Below are positions 55,119 to 64,000 of a stretch of 64,000 nucleotides of DNA, in pieces. Source of the DNA: Bolinopsis microptera (taxonomy: Eukaryota; Ctenophora; Tentaculata; Lobata; Bolinopsidae); the NCBI RefSeq assembly GCF_026151205.1, contig NC_087078.1, positions 11,602,175-11,666,174 on the forward strand. Reading direction: 5' to 3'. Under the pieces are notes generated by a model that ran no database searches, was not told where the DNA came from, and was given only the letters and a program-made list of their open reading frames with translations. The position numbers were made by a program, and so were the translations under genes. Numbering within the stretch: position 1 is the stretch's first letter; the number at the start of each line of letters is the position of its first letter.

Positions 55119-58100
55119 TTCTAGCTCATCTAGCACAACAACTTCTTCAACCACCACTCCATCAAGCTCATCCAGTACAACAACACCTTCCAGTTCATCA
55201 AGCACAACATCATCCTCAACAACAACGCCTTCTAGCTCATCTAGCACAACAACTTCTTCAACCACCACTCCATCAAGCTCATCCAGTACAACAACACCTT
55301 CCAGTTCATCAAGCACAACATCATCCTCAACAACAACGCCTTCTAGCTCATCTAGCACAACAACTTCTTCAACCACCACTCCATCAAGCTCATCCAGTAC
55401 AACAACACCTTCCAGTTCATCAAGCACAACATCATCCTCAACAACAACGCCTTCTAGCTCATCTAGCACAACAACTTCTTCAACCACCACTCCATCAAGC
55501 TCATCCAGTACAACAACACCTTCCAGTTCATCAAGCACAACATCATCCTCAACAACAACGCCTTCTAGCTCATCTAGCACAACAACTTCTTCAACCACCA
55601 CTCCATCAAGCTCATCCAGTACAACAACACCTTCCAGTTCATCAAGCACAACATCATCCTCAACAACAACGCCTTCTAGCTCATCTAGCACAACAACTTC
55701 TTCAACCACCACTCCATCAAGCTCATCCAGTACAACAACACCTTCCAGTTCATCAAGCACAACATCATCCTCAACAACAACGCCTTCTAGCTCATCTAGC
55801 ACAACAACTTCTTCAACCACCACTCCATCAAGCTCATCCAGTACAACAACACCTTCCAGTTCATCAAGCACAACATCATCCTCAACAACAACGCCTTCTA
55901 GCTCATCTAGCACAACAACTTCTTCAACCACCACTCCATCAAGCTCATCCAGTACAACAACACCTTCCAGTTCATCAAGCACAACATCATCCTCAACAAC
56001 AACGCCTTCTAGCTCATCTAGCACAACAACTTCTTCAACCACCACTCCATCAAGCTCATCCAGTACAACAACACCTTCCAGTTCATCAAGCACAACATCA
56101 TCCTCAACAACAACGCCTTCTAGCTCATCTAGCACAACAACTTCTTCAACCACCACTCCATCAAGCTCATCCAGTACAACAACACCTTCCAGTTCATCAA
56201 GCACAACATCATCCTCAACAACAACGCCTTCTAGCTCATCTAGCACAACAACTTCTTCAACCACCACTCCATCAAGCTCATCCAGTACAACAACACCTTC
56301 CAGTTCATCAAGCACAACATCATCCTCAACAACAACGCCTTCTAGCTCATCTAGCACAACAACTTCTTCAACCACCACTCCATCAAGCTCATCCAGTACA
56401 ACAACACCTTCCAGTTCATCAAGCACAACATCATCCTCAACAACAACGCCTTCTAGCTCATCTAGCACAACAACTTCTTCAACCACCACTCCATCAAGCT
56501 CATCCAGTACAACAACACCTTCCAGTTCATCAAGCACAACATCATCCTCAACAACAACGCCTTCTAGCTCATCTAGCACAACAACTTCTTCAACCACCAC
56601 TCCATCAAGCTCATCCAGTACAACAACACCTTCCAGTTCATCAAGCACAACATCATCCTCAACAACAACGCCTTCTAGCTCATCTAGCACAACAACTTCT
56701 TCAACCACCACTCCATCAAGCTCATCCAGTACAACAACACCTTCCAGTTCATCAAGCACAACATCATCCTCAACAACAACGCCTTCTAGCTCATCTAGCA
56801 CAACAACTTCTTCAACCACCACTCCATCAAGCTCATCCAGTACAACAACACCTTCCAGTTCATCAAGCACAACATCATCCTCAACAACAACGCCTTCTAG
56901 CTCATCTAGCACAACAACTTCTTCAACCACCACTCCATCAAGCTCATCCAGTACAACAACACCTTCCAGTTCATCAAGCACAACATCATCCTCAACAACA
57001 ACGCCTTCTAGCTCATCTAGCACAACAACTTCTTCAACCACCACTCCATCAAGCTCATCCAGTACAACAACACCTTCCAGTTCATCAAGCACAACATCAT
57101 CCTCAACAACAACGCCTTCTAGCTCATCTAGCACAACAACTTCTTCAACCACCACTCCATCAAGCTCATCCAGTACAACAACACCTTCCAGTTCATCAAG
57201 CACAACATCATCCTCAACAACAACGCCTTCTAGCTCATCTAGCACAACAACTTCTTCAACCACCACTCCATCAAGCTCATCCAGTACAACAACACCTTCC
57301 AGTTCATCAAGCACAACATCATCCTCAACAACAACGCCTTCTAGCTCATCTAGCACAACAACTTCTTCAACCACCACTCCATCAAGCTCATCCAGTACAA
57401 CAACACCTTCCAGTTCATCAAGCACAACATCATCCTCAACAACAACGCCTTCTAGCTCATCTAGCACAACAACTTCTTCAACCACCACTCCATCAAGCTC
57501 ATCCAGTACAACAACACCTTCCAGTTCATCAAGCACAACATCATCCTCAACAACAACGCCTTCTAGCTCATCTAGCACAACAACTTCTTCAACCACCACT
57601 CCATCAAGCTCATCCAGTACAACAACACCTTCCAGTTCATCAAGCACAACATCATCCTCAACAACAACGCCTTCTAGCTCATCTAGCACAACAACTTCTT
57701 CAACCACCACTCCATCAAGCTCATCCAGTACAACAACACCTTCCAGTTCATCAAGCACAACATCATCCTCAACAACAACGCCTTCTAGCTCATCTAGCAC
57801 AACAACTTCTTCAACCACCACTCCATCAAGCTCATCCAGTACAACAACACCTTCCAGTTCATCAAGCACAACATCATCCTCAACAACAACGCCTTCTAGC
57901 TCATCTAGCACAACAACTTCTTCAACCACCACTCCATCAAGCTCATCCAGTACAACAACACCTTCCAGTTCATCAAGCACAACATCATCCTCAACAACAA
58001 CGCCTTCTAGCTCATCTAGCACAACAACTTCTTCAACCACCACTCCATCAAGCTCATCCAGTACAACAACACCTTCCAGTTCATCAAGCACAACATCATC

Positions 58101-61100
58101 CTCAACAACAACGCCTTCTAGCTCATCTAGCACAACAACTTCTTCAACCACCACTCCATCAAGCTCATCCAGTACAACAACACCTTCCAGTTCATCAAGC
58201 ACAACATCATCCTCAACAACAACGCCTTCTAGCTCATCTAGCACAACAACTTCTTCAACCACCACTCCATCAAGCTCATCCAGTACAACAACACCTTCCA
58301 GTTCATCAAGCACAACATCATCCTCAACAACAACGCCTTCTAGCTCATCTAGCACAACAACTTCTTCAACCACCACTCCATCAAGCTCATCCAGTACAAC
58401 AACACCTTCCAGTTCATCAAGCACAACATCATCCTCAACAACAACGCCTTCTAGCTCATCTAGCACAACAACTTCTTCAACCACCACTCCATCAAGCTCA
58501 TCCAGTACAACAACACCTTCCAGTTCATCAAGCACAACATCATCCTCAACAACAACGCCTTCTAGCTCATCTAGCACAACAACTTCTTCAACCACCACTC
58601 CATCAAGCTCATCCAGTACAACAACACCTTCCAGTTCATCAAGCACAACATCATCCTCAACAACAACGCCTTCTAGCTCATCTAGCACAACAACTTCTTC
58701 AACCACCACTCCATCAAGCTCATCCAGTACAACAACACCTTCCAGTTCATCAAGCACAACATCATCCTCAACAACAACGCCTTCTAGCTCATCTAGCACA
58801 ACAACTTCTTCAACCACCACTCCATCAAGCTCATCCAGTACAACAACACCTTCCAGTTCATCAAGCACAACATCATCCTCAACAACAACGCCTTCTAGCT
58901 CATCTAGCACAACAACTTCTTCAACCACCACTCCATCAAGCTCATCCAGTACAACAACACCTTCCAGTTCATCAAGCACAACATCATCCTCAACAACAAC
59001 GCCTTCTAGCTCATCTAGCACAACAACTTCTTCAACCACCACTCCATCAAGCTCATCCAGTACAACAACACCTTCCAGTTCATCAAGCACAACATCATCC
59101 TCAACAACAACGCCTTCTAGCTCATCTAGCACAACAACTTCTTCAACCACCACTCCATCAAGCTCATCCAGTACAACAACACCTTCCAGTTCATCAAGCA
59201 CAACATCATCCTCAACAACAACGCCTTCTAGCTCATCTAGCACAACAACTTCTTCAACCACCACTCCATCAAGCTCATCCAGTACAACAACACCTTCCAG
59301 TTCATCAAGCACAACATCATCCTCAACAACAACGCCTTCTAGCTCATCTAGCACAACAACTTCTTCAACCACCACTCCATCAAGCTCATCCAGTACAACA
59401 ACACCTTCCAGTTCATCAAGCACAACATCATCCTCAACAACAACGCCTTCTAGCTCATCTAGCACAACAACTTCTTCAACCACCACTCCATCAAGCTCAT
59501 CCAGTACAACAACACCTTCCAGTTCATCAAGCACAACATCATCCTCAACAACAACGCCTTCTAGCTCATCTAGCACAACAACTTCTTCAACCACCACTCC
59601 ATCAAGCTCATCCAGTACAACAACACCTTCCAGTTCATCAAGCACAACATCATCCTCAACAACAACGCCTTCTAGCTCATCTAGCACAACAACTTCTTCA
59701 ACCACCACTCCATCAAGCTCATCCAGTACAACAACACCTTCCAGTTCATCAAGCACAACATCATCCTCAACAACAACGCCTTCTAGCTCATCTAGCACAA
59801 CAACTTCTTCAACCACCACTCCATCAAGCTCATCCAGTACAACAACACCTTCCAGTTCATCAAGCACAACATCATCCTCAACAACAACGCCTTCTAGCTC
59901 ATCTAGCACAACAACTTCTTCAACCACCACTCCATCAAGCTCATCCAGTACAACAACACCTTCCAGTTCATCAAGCACAACATCATCCTCAACAACAACG
60001 CCTTCTAGCTCATCTAGCACAACAACTTCTTCAACCACCACTCCATCAAGCTCATCCAGTACAACAACACCTTCCGTTCATCAAGCACAACATCATCCTC
60101 AACAACAACGCCTTCTAGCTCATCTAGCACAACAACTTCTTCAACCACCACTCCATCAAGCTCATCCAGTACAACAACACCTTCCAGTTCATCAAGCACA
60201 ACATCATCCTCAACAACAACGCCTTCTAGCTCATCTAGCACAACAACTTCTTCAACCACCACTCCATCAAGCTCATCCAGTACAACAACACCTTCCAGTT
60301 CATCAAGCACAACATCATCCTCAACAACAACGCCTTCTAGCTCATCTAGCACAACAACTTCTTCAACCACCACTCCATCAAGCTCATCCAGTACAACAAC
60401 ACCTTCCAGTTCATCAAGCACAACATCATCCTCAACAACAACGCCTTCTAGCTCATCTAGCACAACAACTTCTTCAACCACCACTCCATCAAGCTCATCC
60501 AGTACAACAACACCTTCCAGTTCATCAAGCACAACATCATCCTCAACAACAACGCCTTCTAGCTCATCTAGCACAACAACTTCTTCAACCACCACTCCAT
60601 CAAGCTCATCCAGTACAACAACACCTTCCAGTTCATCAAGCACAACATCATCCTCAACAACAACGCCTTCTAGCTCATCTAGCACAACAACTTCTTCAAC
60701 CACCACTCCATCAAGCTCATCCAGTACAACAACACCTTCCAGTTCATCAAGCACAACATCATCCTCAACAACAACGCCTTCTAGCTCATCTAGCACAACA
60801 ACTTCTTCAACCACCACTCCATCAAGCTCATCCAGTACAACAACACCTTCCAGTTCATCAAGCACAACATCATCCTCAACAACAACGCCTTCTAGCTCAT
60901 CTAGCACAACAACTTCTTCAACCACCACTCCATCAAGCTCATCCAGTACAACAACACCTTCCAGTTCATCAAGCACAACATCATCCTCAACAACAACGCC
61001 TTCTAGCTCATCTAGCACAACAACTTCTTCAACCACCACTCCATCAAGCTCATCCAGTACAACAACACCTTCCAGTTCATCAAGCACAACATCATCCTCA

Positions 61101-61178
61101 ACAACAACGCCTTCTAGCTCATCTAGCACAACAACTTCTTCAACCACCACTCCATCAAGCTCATCCAGTACAACAACA
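55119..61178 (+). repeat. Clean tandem array G, about 55 identical units
   Basis: About 54.6 units of 111 bp have the same sequence as island A 30 kb away. The only change seen is one missing A between 60,075 and 60,076 (cttccgttc for cttccagttc). The array stops within the third sub-block, where the final Pro codon is replaced by Val (GTT at 61,179) and unique coding sequence begins. Confidence 0.92.
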
Positions 61179-61242
61179 GTTTCCTCTACTTCTTCTCACA
61201 GCCCTCGGCCTTACCCTGGAAAACACTGTGTTGTGCCTGCAG
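55119..61242 (+). CDS. 3' part of the Ser/Thr/Pro repeat exon with Cys-containing linker
   Basis: This exon joins the mucin-like array to the rest of the gene. The Ser/Thr/Pro frame holds from 60,076 to the splice site. Upstream of the missing base at 60,075/60,076 the same protein text continues in the neighbouring frame, so one base must be restored for the exon to be continuous; I take this as a sequencing error. After the array come 21 non-repeat residues (V-SSTSSHS, then PRPYPGKHCVVPA, 61,179-61,241), a typical Pro-rich linker with one Cys. The exon ends CAG|gtatca after base 61,242, in phase 1. Its 5' end is not in view. The high Ser/Thr/Pro content implies dense O-glycosylation and a stiff extended rod; that role is inferred from composition only. 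Confidence 0.8.
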
Positions 61243-61641
61243 GTATCACAAATGTATTTTACATAGTATAGATCAAAAGTATTATTTCTGAACCTTATTA
61301 ATATGAGTAATGGATGTGTATATGTAAATTTTATAATATATTTTACTTTTATGTATGAAATGATTTATTATTATGTATGAAATAATTATGTTGAGATTAT
61401 ACGGTATAAACCCGATTGTTTATAATTCTAGAGACGAAATAACGATGATTTTAACTTCAGGCTGGAAGTTTTATAAACTTTCCGAGTTTAAAAAAATTAA
61501 TTTTGTTAACCCTAAGCGTGTTGCGGACTATTCTTAAGCCGGTATCTCTAATCTTTTATCTAACAACCCATATTTAGTTGCATCTGAGATCACAGCCACT
61601 CAGTTTATAGATACCTCAGATTTTGACTAATAATTTGTCAG
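61243..61641 (+). other. Intron 1, 399 bp
   Basis: AT-rich with stops in all frames. It starts gtatca and ends in tttgtcag, preceded by a good branch-point-like ttgactaat 17-20 bases upstream. A nearer-looking acceptor at 61,619 (ctcag|a) is rejected because it meets a TAA in the required phase. It holds a small direct duplication of atgtatgaaat at about 61,351 and 61,374. Nothing else seen. Confidence 0.8.
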
Positions 61642-61823
61642 GTGGCGAGAGAAAAGTTATAAAATTAGAGAGTAGGATTGGTGGTCGAGTGGTTATGGAG
61701 AGCCCGTATGATTCTGACCGAGGCCAAGGAAAGTTTTTGGTAACTGGCAAGGGTTTGGGAGCTGGCTTGAAGATGTCCGTTTTGAAGTTTGAACTCATGG
61801 ATCTCGATATTGCTGAAAATGAG
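61642..61823 (+). CDS. Exon 2: start of first DNRLRE-like domain
   Basis: 182 bases, entered in phase 1 (Gly codon split with exon 1) and left in phase 0 at GAG|gtgatc. It encodes 61 residues starting GGERKVIKLESR. The pattern fits the N-terminal part of a DNRLRE/CBM96-type beta-sandwich: an opening strand, a D-S-D..GQGKFLVTGKG stretch like the usual D..v....G....L.VG, then SVLKFEL at 61,776-61,796 matching the family's (R/K)sLL-x-Fdl strand, followed by a D-L-D-I turn. The family assignment is from remembered pattern, not a search. The fold is known in secreted polysaccharide-active proteins and in the TGF-beta propeptide. Confidence 0.72.
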
Positions 61824-62074
61824 GTGATCAGTCGTTGTTCTTATAAAAGTCTAGTTTTATGTTGAAAGTCTAATTTTATGGTGATAAATGTAGCAAATAA
61901 AATAACACTAATGTTTTTAAAAATTTTAGATAGTGCATGTATGTATGTTGTATATTTAGAATTTATCAATACCTGATCGCGCCTGCCAGCACTTTTAAAA
62001 TCAAATTTCAAAAACCCTTCATATTGCTCCGCTATAACCCATAAAAGTGAAATAACCTTGGCCGCTGATTACAG
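61824..62074 (+). other. Intron 2, 251 bp
   Basis: Starts gtgatc and ends gattacag. Stops in frame soon after the donor (TGA in the read-through at 61,863) confirm that it is not coding. AT-rich, no other feature seen. Confidence 0.8.
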
Positions 62075-62254
62075 GACATAGTGATATACGACTCTGTCAT
62101 ACACATGAACCTTATGGATGTGTCCGGGTACCTGGGTCAGTGGAGACGCCAGACCACCTTGGTCCGTCCGGTACTTGTTCCTTGGAACAGGATAGATAGC
62201 AATTTGGGGCAACTTACTTCTTCTGCTAACATACTGTTGACTGAAGAAGAACAG
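62075..62254 (+). CDS. Exon 3: core strands of first DNRLRE-like domain
   Basis: 180 bases, phase 0 at both ends, 60 residues from DIVIYDSVIHMNLMDVSGY to a Glu-rich end (TEEEQ). Alternating hydrophobic residues in IVIYDSVIHMNLM suit the family's second strong strand (v.sA.L.L.l), and TTLVRPVLVPWNRID resembles its v.v..v..pWne signature, in which Trp and Asn before an acidic residue are typical. No Cys. The acceptor is gattacag|G and the donor is CAG|gtatgt, both close to consensus. Confidence 0.75.
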
Positions 62255-62374
62255 GTATGTTACATGTTTGTGATGGATCATAATCACGCTGTTATTTCTC
62301 ATCAACAAGTATTTATACAAATTAACTGAACCTATAAAAGTCCTACTAATCAGTTTTAACCCTCCCTCTCAAAG
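62255..62374 (+). other. Intron 3, 120 bp
   Basis: The shortest intron here. It starts gtatgt, has a TACTAAT branch-point-like word at about 62,344-62,350, a pyrimidine tract (ccctccctctc) and ends aaag. These are strong splice signals on the + strand. Confidence 0.82.
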
Positions 62375-62488
62375 GGTGACAAGTTCCCGCGACTCCGGAA
62401 TGAGCCAGACGAGGATCAGCTGGTGACCACCAAGTTCCTGGAGACTATGAGATATTGGTTCAACCTACGGGGTAGAGACCACTACAAG
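62375..62488 (+). CDS. Exon 4: linker and W-containing helix/strand of first domain
   Basis: 114 bases, phase 0 at both ends, 38 residues from GDKFPRLRNEPDED to GRDHYK. Charged first half, then LVTTKFLETMRYWFNLRG. This fits the DNRLRE-family element where a dvT..v..W segment precedes the N-x-G-l strand found here at the start of the next exon. Acceptor ctcaaag|G, donor AAG|gtatga. Confidence 0.75.
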
Positions 62489-62702
62489 GTATGAAATGGG
62501 TTCCGCTCTCTGTTTAATCTTGAGCGCGCCTGAACAACTTAACGCATTATTTTGTGTTGAAAAGTAGCTGAAATCTTCGCCGAATGATAGCAACTGTTCC
62601 TTATTTTAATATCTATAGCATTGTTTTTAGTTTTTGATAGTTTAAGATTAAGTTAGGTGAAATTCGTCACTCTTCTACTGTAACGTAACGTTTGAACCCC
62701 AG
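62489..62702 (+). other. Intron 4, 214 bp
   Basis: Starts gtatga and ends gaaccccag. AT-rich, with stops in the required frame. No further feature seen. Confidence 0.8.
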
Positions 62703-62776
62703 ACTAATCTCGGAGTAGCTCTGGTTAACAAGTACCAGGGTGGAGTTTCGGAGCAGACGGATGGTAAACCTATCAG
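62703..62776 (+). CDS. Exon 5: N-x-G strand of first domain
   Basis: 74 bases, entered in phase 0 and left in phase 2 (AG of an Arg codon before gttagt). Encodes TNLGVALVNKYQGGVSEQ and on to DGKPI. TNLGVALV corresponds to the N-y-G-l-l-l strand typical of DNRLRE domains; the following Gly/Gln/Asp-rich part would be a loop. A short exon, but both splice sites and both phases agree with its neighbours. Confidence 0.75.
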
Positions 62777-63090
62777 GTTAGTTATCAAATTAAACTGTTC
62801 CAGTAATTAGAGCTGTGACAAGTTTTACCTGACAATTTGAAGTTTCACATTCTACTTGACGTGCTACTTACAACCAATTACTGTGCCGTACAATTTGTGG
62901 AGTTACGTAAAATCGTCGAACAAAGGAATTAGCGCGTGGTGTACAGTTGCCAGTTGCCAGTTGCCAGTTATAACTTTAAGTTACCAATAGCAACCACAAG
63001 TTGTCAGTGGTAATTTTAAGTTACCAGTTAAACTTATAATAATAACTTAAAATTAACATTAAGTAAGTAAACGTCCCACTATCACATCAG
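62777..63090 (+). other. Intron 5, 314 bp, with short tandem repeats
   Basis: Starts gttagt and ends catcag. Contains a perfect 7-bp tandem run (cagttgc, three copies) at about 62,945-62,968, followed to about 63,030 by imperfect agttaccag and taattttaagtt-like repeats. No coding potential. Confidence 0.8.
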
Positions 63091-63196
63091 GTACTACAAT
63101 TACGAGAATATCACTACTGCAGAGGACCGTACTCCCAGGATTGAAGTTTGCTACAAAAAGACAACTCTTAAAGTCTGTTCTGGGGACGATGTACAG
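63091..63196 (+). CDS. Exon 6: closing strand of first DNRLRE-like domain
   Basis: 106 bases, entered in phase 2 (completing Arg) and left in phase 0. Encodes YYNYENITTAEDRTPRIEV, then CYKKTTLKVCSGDDVQ. The RTPRIEVCY part matches the family's closing (R)P.L.v.Y strand, and YYNYENIT the preceding f.S.E-type strand. It has one N-glycosylation sequon (Asn-Ile-Thr) and two Cys residues 12 positions apart, which could pair with each other or with the linker Cys of exon 1; this suits a secreted protein. Donor CAG|gtacaa. Confidence 0.76.
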
Positions 63197-63451
63197 GTAC
63201 AATATATCACACTTACGTGTTTTGTTCTAAACTATTTGGTTGTTCATTTAGGCTTTAAGGACCTAATGGTTATTGAGATATAATTCCTATAATAATTATT
63301 AAATATTTTATTAAATACAAGTCATATTATTAGTATGTATTATTAATTTCAATACTTTATCCCTGGAAACACATTTCTGATAACCGCTTGATACATATAA
63401 CCCAAATTATGTTATCAAAATCGAGCCTAATTAACATTTATATCCCCTCAG
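63197..63451 (+). other. Intron 6, 255 bp
   Basis: Starts gtacaa and ends atcccctcag. Strongly AT-rich, especially 63,270-63,350. A ctaattaac branch-point-like word lies at about 63,427-63,435. Confidence 0.8.
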
Positions 63452-63593
63452 CACATATTACCAGTAACCATGGATACAGTACTTGTGGAAGGAGAGGGGA
63501 ATGTTGACGGAACAGGACTTAGTGTTGGTGAGGATGGACAGGGGAAGAAGTACAGAACTGTTGTTTACGTGGACTTGGAGCAGTTTGATATTG
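63452..63593 (+). CDS. Exon 7: start of a second DNRLRE-like domain
   Basis: 142 bases, entered in phase 0 and left in phase 1 (TTG|gtaagg, an excellent donor). Encodes 47 residues beginning HILPVTMDTVLVEGEGNVDG. The order D-T-V-L-V, then G-N-x-D-G-T-G-L-S-V-G, then R-T-V-V-Y-V-D-L-x-x-F-D-I is the opening of a DNRLRE domain and repeats the order seen in exon 2 (K-F-L-V-T-G, then S-V-L-K-F-E-L). The protein therefore seems to carry at least two such domains in tandem, with different intron positions in the two copies. The rest of this domain lies beyond the window. Confidence 0.75.
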
Positions 63594-64000
63594 GTAAGGG
63601 ATCTTAGTTTATGATAGAATTTCAGATGCTCTGGTTAGAAATAAGTTTTAGTAGATTAGTGATGCATTAAATCTTGCGCGTATAATGTATATGTACACCA
63701 AGGTAAACAATTCGTGTCATCTCTTGAATATGAAGAGAAACATTAACAATAATACTTTATCTTAACTTCTAATCATATGTCTTCAAAATGTAAACCAATA
63801 TCACTTAAAATTAAAATCTGACCATTCCCAAATGCGGACTTTGATCACTTAGAAATGTAAACCCTGATCATTAAAAAATTATATCCTGACCATTCGAAAA
63901 CGTAAATCCTCATCCATCAAAACGGTAAACCTAAGCCCGATCACTTGAAAATGTAAATCCTGATATCGTCCATACTTGACATAATTCTGGCTAGATGGTT
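63594..64000 (+). other. Intron 7, 5' part
   Basis: Starts gtaagg and runs to the window edge without a convincing exon. It is AT-rich and, apart from a degenerate minisatellite in its second half, holds nothing I recognise. Confidence 0.7.
63781..63965 (+). repeat. Degenerate 23-bp minisatellite in intron 7
   Basis: About seven imperfect copies of a 22-24 bp unit with the core tgatcactt..aaaatgtaaatcc, for example starting at 63,842, 63,865, 63,887 and 63,938. Copies differ by substitutions as well as indels, as expected of an old intronic repeat and unlike the 111-bp array. Confidence 0.7.

Noticed and set aside
55065-60041. A very long - strand open frame rich in Val, Glu, Asp and Leu over array G (and the equivalent over array A)
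   Set aside because: It is the reverse complement of the Ser/Thr/Pro repeat and exists only because the unit is 37 codons with no stop in that frame. It has no splice-linked unique exons.
54998-60118. A + strand Leu/Gln/His/Pro-rich open frame over array G
   Set aside because: It is a shifted frame of the same unit. The frame that continues into phase-matched exons is the Ser/Thr/Pro one.
61619-61641. Alternative acceptor ctcag at 61,619 for exon 2
   Set aside because: In the phase set by exon 1 it reads GAT TTT GAC TAA, a stop. The acceptor at 61,641 keeps the frame open and has a better-placed branch-point-like word.
62069-62329. Open frame on the - strand across exon 3
   Set aside because: It is the shadow of exon 3, whose + strand frame has consensus splice sites and matching phases on both sides.

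Overview
The window is part of a split gene from an intron-bearing eukaryote, most likely an invertebrate animal. The taxon is a weak inference, based on short AT-rich introns with GT..AG ends, an exon-rich secreted-type protein and a mucin-like repeat. I see no bacterial gene, RNA gene, mobile element or CRISPR array.

Bases 1 to about 61,178 are one enormous, strongly strand-biased (G-poor on the + strand) tandem array of a 111-bp unit. On the + strand the unit encodes 37 residues of only Ser, Thr and Pro, built as three sub-blocks: S5-T2-S3-T3-P (14), S5-T3-S2-T3-P (14) and S5-T3-P (9). Clean islands lie at 18,132-25,040 (about 62 units), 35,277-36,238, 36,725-38,285, 50,549-51,495, 52,781-53,244, 54,300-54,948 and 55,119-61,178 (about 55 units). 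Between them the same unit can be followed but is riddled with single-base deletions and C/A run expansions. The corrupted stretches also hold A runs of 187, 340 and 582 bp and a C tract of about 2.4 kb fused to a 1,611-bp T tract. I read most of the corruption and all the giant homopolymers as failed long-read consensus, not biology. True array length, unit count and frame continuity therefore cannot be taken from this window.

From 61,179 to 64,000 the sequence turns into ordinary complex DNA. The Ser/Thr/Pro frame leaves the array, passes through a short Pro/Cys-containing linker and splices (CAG|gtatca) into six more exons whose phases all match and which contain no stop. They encode about 266 residues. 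By pattern these look like one complete DNRLRE-type (CBM96/TGF-beta-propeptide-like) beta-sandwich domain and the start of a second; the gene continues beyond the window. The best overall reading is the middle-to-3' part of a giant secreted or surface mucin-like protein: a densely O-glycosylatable Ser/Thr/Pro stalk followed by tandem globular, possibly carbohydrate-binding, domains. The 5' end, signal peptide and promoter lie left of base 1.
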